Assembly: GCF_019264445.1 (NCBI RefSeq)
Contig: NZ_JAHVAB010000068.1
Location: 1-46,405, forward strand
Length of the DNA stretch: 46,405 bases
Direction of reading: 5' to 3'
Source: Hydrogenophaga sp.
GTDB lineage: Bacteria > Pseudomonadota > Gammaproteobacteria > Burkholderiales > Burkholderiaceae_C
In this document: positions 1 to 7,477 of the stretch, one piece after another
Layout: each line of letters begins with the position of its first letter
How positions within the stretch are numbered: position 1 is the first letter of the stretch
Program-made: the position numbers and the translations under genes
Notes under the pieces: model-generated
Databases searched by the model: none
Seen by the model: the letters and a program-made list of their open reading frames with translations, nothing else
Told to the model about the DNA's origin: nothing

Positions 1-3
1 CTC

Positions 4-408
4 ATGCACCACACCCCCCTTGCCCACGAGCGCCTGCTCACCGAACTCGACTTCGCCCGCCTGAACCACCTGCGCGGCGCCCACATGCCGGCCGAACTGG
101 CGCACGCGCTGGATTCGCTGGACCTCGTGCCCTCGCGCGAGGTGCCGCCCGATGTCGTCACGATGTACTCGCAAGTCATCGTGGAAGACGTGACCACCGG
201 CCGGCGCCAGAAGCTCACCCTGTGCTACCCCGCAGACGCCGAGCCCCACAACGGCTTCATCTCGGTGCTCTCGCCGGTGGGCGCGGGCCTGATTGGCCAG
301 CGCCTGGGCACCACTGCGCGCTGGCGCACACCCAACGGCGACGAGGTGGCCGCTGTGATCGTGTCGCTGCTGTTCCAGCCCGAAGCCAGCGGCGACTACA
401 CGACCTAG
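4..408 (+). CDS. rnk: Nucleoside diphosphate kinase regulator Rnk
   Basis: This 134-residue protein matches the Rnk family of GreA/GreB-related transcription factors. It has a short N-terminal coiled segment, here about residues 1-45 beginning with a conserved LTELDFARL stretch, followed by a GreA/B C-terminal FKBP-like domain (about 50-128). The domain shows the typical V-T-M-Y-S-Q-V entry and the SPVGAGLIG motif. Rnk proteins bind RNA polymerase near the secondary channel and were first described as regulators of nucleoside diphosphate kinase. Only three bases precede the ATG, so its promoter and ribosome binding site lie outside the window. It appears monocistronic because the next gene has a different base composition and starts about 78 bases later. 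Confidence 0.9.
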   Translation: MHHTPLAHERLLTELDFARLNHLRGAHMPAELAHALDSLDLVPSREVPPDVVTMYSQVIVEDVTTGRRQKLTLCYPADAEPHNGFISVLSPVGAGLIGQRLGTTARWRTPNGDEVAAVIVSLLFQPEASGDYTT

Positions 409-485
409 ACGGCCATCACAACGTTTCTTCGAGAAGGCTCGCACCTTTGGTGAAAGTGTCCGAGCCTGCTAGCACCGATGTCAAA

Positions 486-1400
486 ATGTCACAAACTGCA
501 ACTCAGGGATACCTCGTGCGCCGTCTTCTGCTCGCCCTCCTACCGTGTGCCTTCATGCTCTTCGGATGCGGATCCTCATCTCACAAGAGCTACTTGGAGA
601 ACGCCGAAATGGCGATCGCGCAACGCAACTGGGAAAGGGCATATCTGTTCCTGGAGGATGGGCTCATTACCGAAAACTTGGCGAACAGGGAACGCGCATT
701 GGCGCTGGTAAAGGCCAATCCACAGGTGCTTGTTGGCGCTGCAGCGACCTTCAACACCGACCGTCTCGTACGCATGATCGATGCCAACGGTCTGGTCGCA
801 GGACCTAGGCAAGAGCTCAAGCGGCTGGACATGTACCGCGTGGTCGCGACGCCCGCGGCTGCTCTGCAAGCGGAACAGAATATCGCCGAGGCGTTTGCCC
901 AAGTGAAGAGTAAGCGCGACTTGGAAGAGTTCAGGAGTTCAGAGAATCTCGCTCGGATTGAGCGGGAAAAGGCAGATGAGCTCGCCAGAATGGAGAAGGC
1001 CAAGGCTGATGAGCTCGCTCGCCAGGCGCAAACAGAGAAAGACCGTGAGGCACTTCTGCTGCGTATTGCGCAGGCGATTCCGATGGCCAAGGTCTCTTGC
1101 AAAGACGCGCTCGAGTGCAGCAAGACGTTTGCACTCACCCAGATCTACATCGTGGAGAACTCCAAGATGAAAATTCAGTCGGCTAACGACACGATCATCG
1201 AGACATTCACTCCAACGGATCCCCGAGCAATTGGCGTACGCGCAACCAAGATTCCGCGCTCAGGCACAACAGCTTTGATCTCTCTAGAAGTCTTCTGCAG
1301 CAGCCCAAGAGCTCAGGCAGATATCTACGGATGCATGAGTGCCTCTGTTGGCGTCTACGAAGGCTTTGCACCCTTCATTCAGCGCATGCTCGTCAAGTGA
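486..1400 (+). CDS. Predicted lipoprotein of unknown function with charged coiled coil
   Basis: I do not recognise a named family. From the ATG at 486 the protein is 304 residues. An alternative GTG at 516 would put the arginine pair directly at the N-terminus of a hydrophobic stretch ending in the lipobox LFGC, so lipidation at that Cys is likely and the protein should sit on the outer or inner membrane facing the periplasm. About residues 130-190 form a highly charged heptad-like region with a repeated KADELAR motif, then comes a C-terminal globular part with three well-spaced cysteines. Codon use is clearly less GC-biased than in the neighbours, which together with the following AT-richer gap suggests acquired DNA. 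Either start is possible; the lipobox is the firm observation. Confidence 0.6.
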   Translation: MSQTATQGYLVRRLLLALLPCAFMLFGCGSSSHKSYLENAEMAIAQRNWERAYLFLEDGLITENLANRERALALVKANPQVLVGAAATFNTDRLVRMIDANGLVAGPRQELKRLDMYRVVATPAAALQAEQNIAEAFAQVKSKRDLEEFRSSENLARIEREKADELARMEKAKADELARQAQTEKDREALLLRIAQAIPMAKVSCKDALECSKTFALTQIYIVENSKMKIQSANDTIIETFTPTDPRAIGVRATKIPRSGTTALISLEVFCSSPRAQADIYGCMSASVGVYEGFAPFIQRMLVK

Positions 1401-1969
1401 ATCCGGCGTCCACCCGATTGGAATTTCGGTCTGCGAGCTGATCATCAGAACTACAGAAAACTATCAAGTTCGTGGCAATTTTTGTGCTTGTGTAATTGAT
1501 AATCAGCAGCAACATTCAAGCAGAAATGACATGGGCCGATTCGAAGAGTGGCCACAGGAGTTAGCGGTCAATAGAAAGAAATCCTGCGACTCGTCGACGT
1601 ATCAATCGCGTCCTAAAAATTTGCGGTCAGGGATCCTGCGAGACGCGAACTTCAAAAGACAGACCCCGGATGCCAGATAGTTGCTCAACGGCATCATTGA
1701 CACTGCGTGTCGGAAACAATCAGACCCTCTGAGCCACCGCCAGCTTCGCAGCATCGAGATGGGGCCAGATCAGCGACTCATCGGCTGCCGCGGTCGCAAT
1801 CAGAGTTCACGTGACCGAGGAAAACTTCTCCTGTGGATGAAAAGAACTCCATAGAAGGTCGCCCTGCCAAGAGCAGCTGAGAGTTCGGTTTTGATCGCTT
1901 AGTCTGTGCCTAGCGCAGCGCCACCCGGGGGCGACAGCGCCGCGCAGACCCTTCTGAAATAATCCGCCG
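1401..1969 (+). other. Gene-poor, AT-richer intergenic stretch
   Basis: This 569-base stretch holds no reading frame with convincing coding character; the longest frames lack family resemblance and normal codon bias. Base composition is lower in GC than the surroundings up to about 1900. A segment around 1640-1675 (AACTTCAAAAGACAGACCCC) reminds me of sequence found around REP-associated transposase remnants in betaproteobacteria, but that is an impression and not a match I could verify. I see no tRNA cloverleaf and no clear terminator. Confidence 0.4.
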
Positions 1970-3094
1970 ATGCCAGAAGCCCCCACTTCCGACGGCCGCC
2001 CGGACGAGCCGGCCACCCCCTCCGACACCCCGTATTCGCTGCAGTACCCCTGCGGCGAACCGCCCGCGCCGGGCGAGGTGCGCGAGGTCGCGCCCGGCGT
2101 GCTGTGGCTGCGCATGCCGCTGCCGTTTGCCCTCAACCACATCAACCTGTGGGCCGTGGCCGACGAAGACGAACACGGCACCGGCTGGGCGGTGGTGGAC
2201 ACCGGCACCAAGACGCCCGAAGCCCTCGCCGCCTGGCGCCACCTGATTTCGCCCGAAGGCCCGCTGGCCGCCACCCCGCAAGGCGCGCGCATCACCCGCG
2301 TGTTCTGCACCCACATGCATCCTGACCACGTCGGCATGGCCGGCTGGCTCACGCGCAAGTTCCAGTGCCGGCTGTGGATGACGCGGCTTGAATACCTCAC
2401 CTGCCGCACGCTGGTGGCCGACACCGGCCGCGAGGCGCCCGACGACGCCATCGACTTCTACCGCCGCATGGGCTGGAACGAAGCCGCGCTGGACATCTAC
2501 CGCACCCGCTTCGGCGGCTACAGCAAGTACATGCACACGCTGCCCGACAGCTTTCGCCGCCTGAGCGACGGCGAGACCGTGCGCATCGGCGCGCACGACT
2601 GGCGCGTGATCATCGGGCGCGGCCACTCGCCCGAACACGCCTGCCTCACCAGCGAGTCGCTCGGTGTGTTGATCTCGGGCGACCAGGTGCTGCCGCGCAT
2701 CTCGTCCAACGTGAGCGTGTTTCCCACTGAGCCCGACGCCGACCCGCTGGGCGACTGGATCGAGAGCATCGCGCGCCTGCGCCAGACGCTGGGCGACGAG
2801 CTGCTGGTGCTGCCCGCGCACGGCGAGCCCTTTCGCGGGCTGCACGCGCGGCTGGACCGCCTGGCCCATGGCCACGAGCGCGGCCTGCAGCGCCTGCGGC
2901 GCACGCTGGCTGAGTCGCCCAAGCGCACGGTGGACGTGTTTGGCGCCCTGTTCGCGCGCTCGATCGACAGCAACGGCGAGCTGCTGGGCATGGCCACCGG
3001 CGAAGGCGTGGCCCACCTCAACCACCTGCTCACGCGCGGTGAAGCACTGCGCGAAACCGATGCGGACGGCGTGTACCGCTACCGGATGAAATGA
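1970..3094 (+). CDS. Metallo-beta-lactamase-fold hydrolase
   Basis: The 374-residue protein carries the full metal-binding signature of the metallo-beta-lactamase superfamily: HMHPDH at residues 115-120 (H115, H117, D119, H120), a third histidine in GRGHSPEH (H219), the bridging aspartate in ISGDQ (D238) and a final histidine in LPAHGEP (H284). This arrangement fits a binuclear zinc hydrolase of the glyoxalase II-like type with a C-terminal helical extension seen in thioester or lactone hydrolases. The substrate cannot be read from sequence. No signal peptide is visible, so it should be cytoplasmic. Its stop codon overlaps the start of the next gene (ATGA), implying co-translation with the reductase downstream. 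Confidence 0.85.
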   Translation: MPEAPTSDGRPDEPATPSDTPYSLQYPCGEPPAPGEVREVAPGVLWLRMPLPFALNHINLWAVADEDEHGTGWAVVDTGTKTPEALAAWRHLISPEGPLAATPQGARITRVFCTHMHPDHVGMAGWLTRKFQCRLWMTRLEYLTCRTLVADTGREAPDDAIDFYRRMGWNEAALDIYRTRFGGYSKYMHTLPDSFRRLSDGETVRIGAHDWRVIIGRGHSPEHACLTSESLGVLISGDQVLPRISSNVSVFPTEPDADPLGDWIESIARLRQTLGDELLVLPAHGEPFRGLHARLDRLAHGHERGLQRLRRTLAESPKRTVDVFGALFARSIDSNGELLGMATGEGVAHLNHLLTRGEALRETDADGVYRYRMK

Positions 3095-3990
3095 ACGCCA
3101 GCGCGACAGGCGAAGCCCTGCCCTACCCCGCGCTGGCCGACGAGATCGAAGCGCTGCTGCGCGATGCCTCGGTGGTGGTGCCGCCGCGCATCGTGCAGGC
3201 GCTGCCCGGTGGCGGCAGCCTGTTCGTGATGCCGGCCACCGACGCGCGCGTGGCCATCACCAAGCTCATCACCTTCGTGCCCGACAACGGCACGCGCGGC
3301 CTGCCCAGCATCCAGGGCGATGTGGTGGTGTTCGATGCCGTCACGGGCGAGCGCACGGCGCTGCTGCATGGCCCCACCGTGACGGCGCGCCGCACCGCTG
3401 CGGTGTCGCTCCTGGCCGCGCGCCTGCTCGCGCCGCGACGCGACGGGCCGCTGCTGATCGTGGGTGCCGGTGTGCAGGGCCGCGCGCACCTGGAAGCGTT
3501 CGCCGCCGGCCTGGGTGTGCAGGAATGCTGGGTGCACTCGCGCAGCCCGGCCAGCGCCAACACGCTGGTGGCCCATGCGCAGGCGCTGGGCCTGAGCGCG
3601 CGCCGCGTCGACGACGCCAACGCCGCGCTGGCCGACTGCCCGCTGGTGGTGAGCGCCACACCAGCACAGCAGGTGGTGCTGCGGCACGCGCCGCGCGACG
3701 ACGCCTTTGTGGCTGCGGTGGGTGCCTTCACGCCGCACATGGTCGAGTGGGCGCCCGGGGTGTGCCGCGAGCTGGCCGCGCGCGGCACGCTGGTGGTGGA
3801 CACGCGCGACGCCGACCACGAAGCGGGCGATCTGCTGCAGGCGGGCATTGACGTGAGCGCCCTGCCCACGCTGGCCGACTGCGTGGCCTCGCCCCGCGCG
3901 GTGCGCGGGCCCGTGTTCTTCAAGAGCTGCGGCTGGGCCGGCTGGGACCTTGCCGCAGCGCGGCTGGTGAGCCGCCACACACCCCGCTGA
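3091..3990 (+). CDS. Ornithine cyclodeaminase / delta-1-pyrroline-2-carboxylate reductase family protein
   Basis: At 299 residues this fits the ornithine cyclodeaminase/mu-crystallin family. The N-terminal half has the conserved substrate lysine region (ITKLITF, K58) and the dimer-forming segment, and the Rossmann domain has the dinucleotide motif GAGVQG at 125-130 followed by the usual HLEAF. Members reduce cyclic imino acids such as delta-1-pyrroline-2-carboxylate or delta-1-piperideine-2-carboxylate with NAD(P)H, or deaminate ornithine. The overall pattern, including the DTRDADHEAGDL segment, is closer to the reductase branch found in proline and hydroxyproline metabolism, but I would not assign a substrate. 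It starts inside the stop codon of the upstream metallo-hydrolase gene, so both are one transcription unit. Confidence 0.82.
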   Translation: MNASATGEALPYPALADEIEALLRDASVVVPPRIVQALPGGGSLFVMPATDARVAITKLITFVPDNGTRGLPSIQGDVVVFDAVTGERTALLHGPTVTARRTAAVSLLAARLLAPRRDGPLLIVGAGVQGRAHLEAFAAGLGVQECWVHSRSPASANTLVAHAQALGLSARRVDDANAALADCPLVVSATPAQQVVLRHAPRDDAFVAAVGAFTPHMVEWAPGVCRELAARGTLVVDTRDADHEAGDLLQAGIDVSALPTLADCVASPRAVRGPVFFKSCGWAGWDLAAARLVSRHTPR

Positions 3991-4005
3991 ACCGCGCCGG
4001 GGCCA

Positions 4006-5532
4006 TCACCCCAGTTGACCGGTGCGCACCTCGTTCGCGCGCGCCACGATCGCGCTGCGCTCGGCGGGCTCGATGCGCGCCAGGTTCTTCACCTGCAGCG
4101 CCAGCCGCGGGTGCTTGGCAAACCGCGCCTCGTGGCGGATCAGGAAGTCCCAGTACAGCGTGGTGAACGGGCAGGCGCGCTCGCCGGTGCGCTGCCCCGG
4201 ATCGAAGCGGCAGCCCCGGCAGTGGTCGCTCATGCGCTCGATGTAGCGGCCGGTGGCGATGTAGGGCTTGCTGGCGAGCAGGCCGCCATCGGCGTACTGG
4301 CTCATGCCCAAGGTGTTCGGCAGCTCCACCCACTCCACCGCGTCCACATACACGCTGAGGTACCAGCCATGCACCTGGCGCGGCTCCACGCCGTAGAGCA
4401 GCGCGAAGAGCCCGGTCACCATGAGCCGCTGGATGTGATGCGCGTAGCCGTGCTGCAGCGTCTGGCCGATGGCATCGGCCATGCAGCGCATGGGTGTGTG
4501 GCCCGTCCAGTAACACGCGGGCAGGTCGTGCCGTGCGTCCAGCGCGTTCTGCTCGGCGTAGTCGGGCATCTGCAGCCAGTAGATGCCACGCACGTATTCG
4601 CGCCAGCCCAGGATCTGGCGGATGAAGCCCTCCACCGCCGGCAGCGGCGCGCGGCCTTCGCGCCACGCGGCTTCGGCTGCGGCAATCACCTCGCGCGGGT
4701 GCAGCAGCTTCAAGTTCATGGCGGCAGCCAGGTGCGCGTGGTACAGCCAGGGCTCGCCGGTCCACATGGCGTCCTGCCAGTGGCCAAAGTTCGGCAGGCG
4801 TTCGTCGATGAACCCTTGCAGCGCCTGCAGGGCCTGCGCGCGCGTCACCGGCCAGCCAAAGGGCGCGGTCTGGCCCGGGTGGTCGGCGAAGCGGGTGCGC
4901 ACCAGGTCCATCACCTGCTGCGTGAGCCCGTCGGGCTCGAAGCGCGTGGGCGGCGGTACAAAGCCCGGGCCGTTCGGGCCGAAGGCTTCGCGGTTGTCGG
5001 CGTCAAAGTTCCACTCGCCGCCTGCGGGCTGGTCGCCTTCCATGAGCACGCCGTGCTCGCGCCGCATCTCGCGGTAGAAATACTCCATGCGCAGCTGGCG
5101 CCGCCCGCGCGCGTGCCGGGCAAAACGCGCCGTGCTGCAAAGAAAGTGCCGGTCTTCCAGCACGTCCAGTGGTGTGTTGCCGGCGGCCTCGCTCAAGCTC
5201 TGCAGCACGCGCCAGTCGCCGGGCTGGGTGAGCCGCACGCGCGCTGGCCGGCATTGCGCAATGGCCTCGCGCAGCGCATCGCCCAGGCCGCCTTCGCGCA
5301 GCGTGTCGTAGTGCAGCGGCAGGCCTTCGGCCTGCAGCGCCTGGGCAAAGTGGCGCATGGCGGCGAGGAACTGCACGATGCGCTGCTGGCTGCTCCACAC
5401 ATGGGTGCTCTCATCGGATGCTTCGCACATCCACACGCGGTCCTGCGCCGGGTCGAAGCCGTCGAACGCGCTGGCGTCGCGGTCCAGCTGGTCGCCCAGC
5501 ACCACCACCAGATGGCGGCACGACGCGCTCAT
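4006..5532 (-). CDS. Fe-S cluster photolyase / bacterial cryptochrome (PhrB, FeS-BCP type)
   Basis: The 508-residue protein belongs to the deoxyribodipyrimidine photolyase-related family that includes the Agrobacterium (6-4) photolyase PhrB and Rhodobacter CryB. The N-terminus (HLVVVLGDQLD) is the typical antenna-domain opening. Four cysteines sit at residues 350, 438, 441 and 454, the exact spacing and numbering of the [4Fe-4S] ligands of PhrB; the last three are in DHCRGCRFDP and ERACPF. The FAD domain includes the GWREYVRGIYW and YAHHIQRLM segments. It should repair (6-4) photoproducts with light, using FAD and a lumazine-type antenna. It is the last gene of a three-gene operon, its ATG overlapping the DUF2256 stop codon. 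Confidence 0.92.
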   Translation of the reverse strand: MSASCRHLVVVLGDQLDRDASAFDGFDPAQDRVWMCEASDESTHVWSSQQRIVQFLAAMRHFAQALQAEGLPLHYDTLREGGLGDALREAIAQCRPARVRLTQPGDWRVLQSLSEAAGNTPLDVLEDRHFLCSTARFARHARGRRQLRMEYFYREMRREHGVLMEGDQPAGGEWNFDADNREAFGPNGPGFVPPPTRFEPDGLTQQVMDLVRTRFADHPGQTAPFGWPVTRAQALQALQGFIDERLPNFGHWQDAMWTGEPWLYHAHLAAAMNLKLLHPREVIAAAEAAWREGRAPLPAVEGFIRQILGWREYVRGIYWLQMPDYAEQNALDARHDLPACYWTGHTPMRCMADAIGQTLQHGYAHHIQRLMVTGLFALLYGVEPRQVHGWYLSVYVDAVEWVELPNTLGMSQYADGGLLASKPYIATGRYIERMSDHCRGCRFDPGQRTGERACPFTTLYWDFLIRHEARFAKHPRLALQVKNLARIEPAERSAIVARANEVRTGQLG

Positions 5533-5690
5533 GGCGCGCCCTTGCGGCGGCGGCAGGCTTCAGAGCAGTAACGCACCTCGTCCCAGTTTTTGGCCCAGGC
5601 GCGGCGCCAGCTCATGGGCCGGCCACACACCGCGCACGGCTTGCTCGGCAGCGCGCGTTTGTTGCCCTTGAAACCCTTGTCATCGTTCAT
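5529..5690 (-). CDS. DUF2256 small zinc-ribbon-like protein
   Basis: This 53-residue protein has the DUF2256 pattern: a basic N-terminus, then [10 protein letters not shown] with a CxxC pair (C19, C22), the W-rich stretch [15 protein letters not shown] and a second pair at C42 and C46. The four cysteines suggest a small zinc finger. The start at 5690 is fixed by overlap with the stop of the upstream photolyase gene (ATGA), and its own stop overlaps the next start in the same way. The family is known to co-occur with cryptochrome/photolyase genes, and this arrangement reproduces that link, but its molecular role is unknown. A longer in-frame extension upstream is a shadow of the photolyase gene and was discarded. 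Confidence 0.88.
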   Translation of the reverse strand: MNDDKGFKGNKRALPSKPCAVCGRPMSWRRAWAKNWDEVRYCSEACRRRKGAP

Positions 5691-7138
5691 CGAAACAGCT
5701 CCTGTTGTTCGGGGGCGGCCACGGGGGCAGCGCGCTCCCGTGCGCGCCGGCCGGTGGGCGGCAGGCCGGCCTTGCGCGAGCCGTGGCGCTGTTGCACGGC
5801 CTGGGCCTGCTCGCGCGCCTCGGGCGTGGCGCGCAGCGCATACAGGCGCTCCTTGGCCTGCGCCACGGCCGCGCGCTCGTTGACGATGGGCGCGGGATAG
5901 GCCGGTGTGCCGAACTCGGGCACCCAGCGGCGGATGAAGATGCCTTGCGGGTCGTGGTCCAGCGCCTGCTTGGTCGGCGAATAGATGCGCAAGGTGTTGA
6001 TGCCCGTGGTGCCGCTTTGCATCTGCATCTGGCTCCAGTGAATGCCGGGCTCGTAGTCCAGAAACTGCCGCGCCAGAAACTGCCCGGGCTCGCGCCAGTG
6101 CAGCCACAGGTGGTAGGCCGCAAAGCTCACCAGCATGGCGCGCATGCGGAAGTTCAGCCAGCCCGTGGCGCGCAGGCTGCGCATGCAGGCGTCCACCATG
6201 GGGTAGCCGGTGCGGCCCTCGCACCAGGCCTCGAAGCGCTCGCGGTCAAAGTCGTTTTCGCGCAGGCCGTCGCACACGCTGGCGAAGTTGCGTTCCTCGA
6301 TCTGCGGCTCGTCTTCGAGCTTCTGCATGAAGTGGCAATGCCAGCGCAGCCGCCCGGCAAAGCCGCGCAGGGCGTGCGACAGCGCGCGGTCGGGCGCGTG
6401 CGCGATGGCGGATTCGGTGGCCTGGTGAACGCTGCGCATCGACACCGTTCCAAAGGCCAGGTGCGGGCTCAGGCGGCTGCAGCCGTCGGCGGCGGTGAGC
6501 GGGCTGGAGAGCGCGCGGCGGTAGTCGCGCCCGCGGCCACCCAGGAAGTCGTCGAGCAAGGCCTGGGCGGCGCTTTCGCCCGCCGCCGGCAAGGGGCGCG
6601 ACGCCGCCACGCCCAGCGAGGCCAGCGTGGGCAGATCGCCCAGCTCGGCCTGCACACCCGAAAAGCCGGCCGGCATGGCCACCTCGGGCGCGTCCATGCG
6701 CGCGCTCCAGCGCGACGCCCAGCCGGTGCGCTCGCGCAGGCGGCGCACCACCCCGGTCTGCGGCCATTCAAGCCAGGCCACCCCATGCGCCCGGCACCAC
6801 CCCGCCACCGCCTTGTCGCGCGCGTAGCTCCAGCCCTCGCCGGTTTCTTCGTGACTGAGCAAAAAGCGCATGCCGTGCTCGCGCTGCAGCTGCGTCAGCA
6901 CCTCCACCGCTTCGCCCACGCGCACCAGCAGCGGCAAGCCGCGCGCGGCCAGTTGCGCGCGCAACTCGGCCAGGCAGGCGAGCGTGAAGGCCAGGTGCTG
7001 CGGATCAAAGCTCGGGCTGGCCAGCCAGGTGGGCTCGATCACGTACAGCGCCAGCGCTTCTTCGTGCGCAGCGGCGGCCGCCAACGGCGCGTGGTCGCGC
7101 CAGCGCAGATCGCGTTTGAACCAGACAACGGCGGGCAT
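5687..7138 (-). CDS. Deoxyribodipyrimidine photolyase / cryptochrome family, FAD-binding
   Basis: From the ATG at 7138 the protein is 483 residues. It opens with the photolyase signature [13 protein letters not shown], includes [12 protein letters not shown] before the FAD domain, and contains FAD and DNA-binding segments [20 protein letters not shown] and [13 protein letters not shown]. The C-terminal part has [20 protein letters not shown]. The sequence [19 protein letters not shown] is typical of the plant-cryptochrome-like photolyase branch and not of E. coli PhrB. A 27-residue upstream extension to 7219 has no photolyase similarity, so the internal start is preferred. It is the promoter-proximal gene of the operon with DUF2256 and the Fe-S photolyase and probably repairs CPD lesions. 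Confidence 0.88.
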   Translation of the reverse strand: MPAVVWFKRDLRWRDHAPLAAAAAHEEALALYVIEPTWLASPSFDPQHLAFTLACLAELRAQLAARGLPLLVRVGEAVEVLTQLQREHGMRFLLSHEETGEGWSYARDKAVAGWCRAHGVAWLEWPQTGVVRRLRERTGWASRWSARMDAPEVAMPAGFSGVQAELGDLPTLASLGVAASRPLPAAGESAAQALLDDFLGGRGRDYRRALSSPLTAADGCSRLSPHLAFGTVSMRSVHQATESAIAHAPDRALSHALRGFAGRLRWHCHFMQKLEDEPQIEERNFASVCDGLRENDFDRERFEAWCEGRTGYPMVDACMRSLRATGWLNFRMRAMLVSFAAYHLWLHWREPGQFLARQFLDYEPGIHWSQMQMQSGTTGINTLRIYSPTKQALDHDPQGIFIRRWVPEFGTPAYPAPIVNERAAVAQAKERLYALRATPEAREQAQAVQQRHGSRKAGLPPTGRRARERAAPVAAPEQQELFR

Positions 7139-7477
7139 GCGGCGGGCGCCTTCAGCGTGCGAAAGCGAAGACGCGCAAGACAACGGGGGGCGGGGTCCGC
7201 ATGTCGATCTCCGGAACAAGTGGGCGCCGCAGCGGGCTGCGTGCGGTCGCGAGCCACGAGTTTATCCGCCGAAGATCAAAACAATACCGTTTGGTAACTT
7301 TTTTAACCGAAAGGTTTTTGAGCAGTGGGCAGCGCAGGCGATCACCCGCCGCCCCCGAATGGCGCCCATGACCATCCCATAAGATAGAGCCCGCCACGAG
7401 ACCGGGCTGGGGAGACACGTCCTGGTGCACGCCGGCATGGGTGGCGCACCGCCCCAATTCGACCTTCAAGCCCCCAG
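7139..7477. other. Divergent intergenic region between photolyase operon and mutS
   Basis: This 339-base region separates two DNA-repair units transcribed away from each other. Most of it is GC-rich and featureless, but 7265-7320 is sharply AT-rich and carries an imperfect palindrome described separately. A hairpin AGCCCG/CGGGCT occurs at 7388-7408 in what would be the mutS leader, with no U-tract. No small gene is convincing here. Confidence 0.5.
7286..7315. promoter_or_regulatory. Candidate operator upstream of the photolyase operon
   Basis: ACCGTTTGGTAAC at 7286-7298 and TTAACCGAAAGGT at 7303-7315 are inverted with nine of thirteen matching positions around a four-T centre. The site lies in the only AT-rich island between the photolyase operon and mutS, about 150 bases from the photolyase start. 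I infer a dimeric regulator site, possibly for light or stress control of the photolyases, but the cognate regulator is unknown. Confidence 0.4.

Noticed and set aside
1339..1680. 113-residue frame running from the lipoprotein gene into the gap
   Set aside because: It starts inside the lipoprotein gene in another frame, has atypical codon use and no family resemblance.
1401..1969. tRNA or attachment site to explain the gap
   Set aside because: I could not fold a cloverleaf and found no convincing direct repeat at its edges.
4015..7297. Long plus-strand frames across the photolyase operon
   Set aside because: They are shadows without family similarity; the minus-strand genes have clear motifs and overlapping starts and stops.
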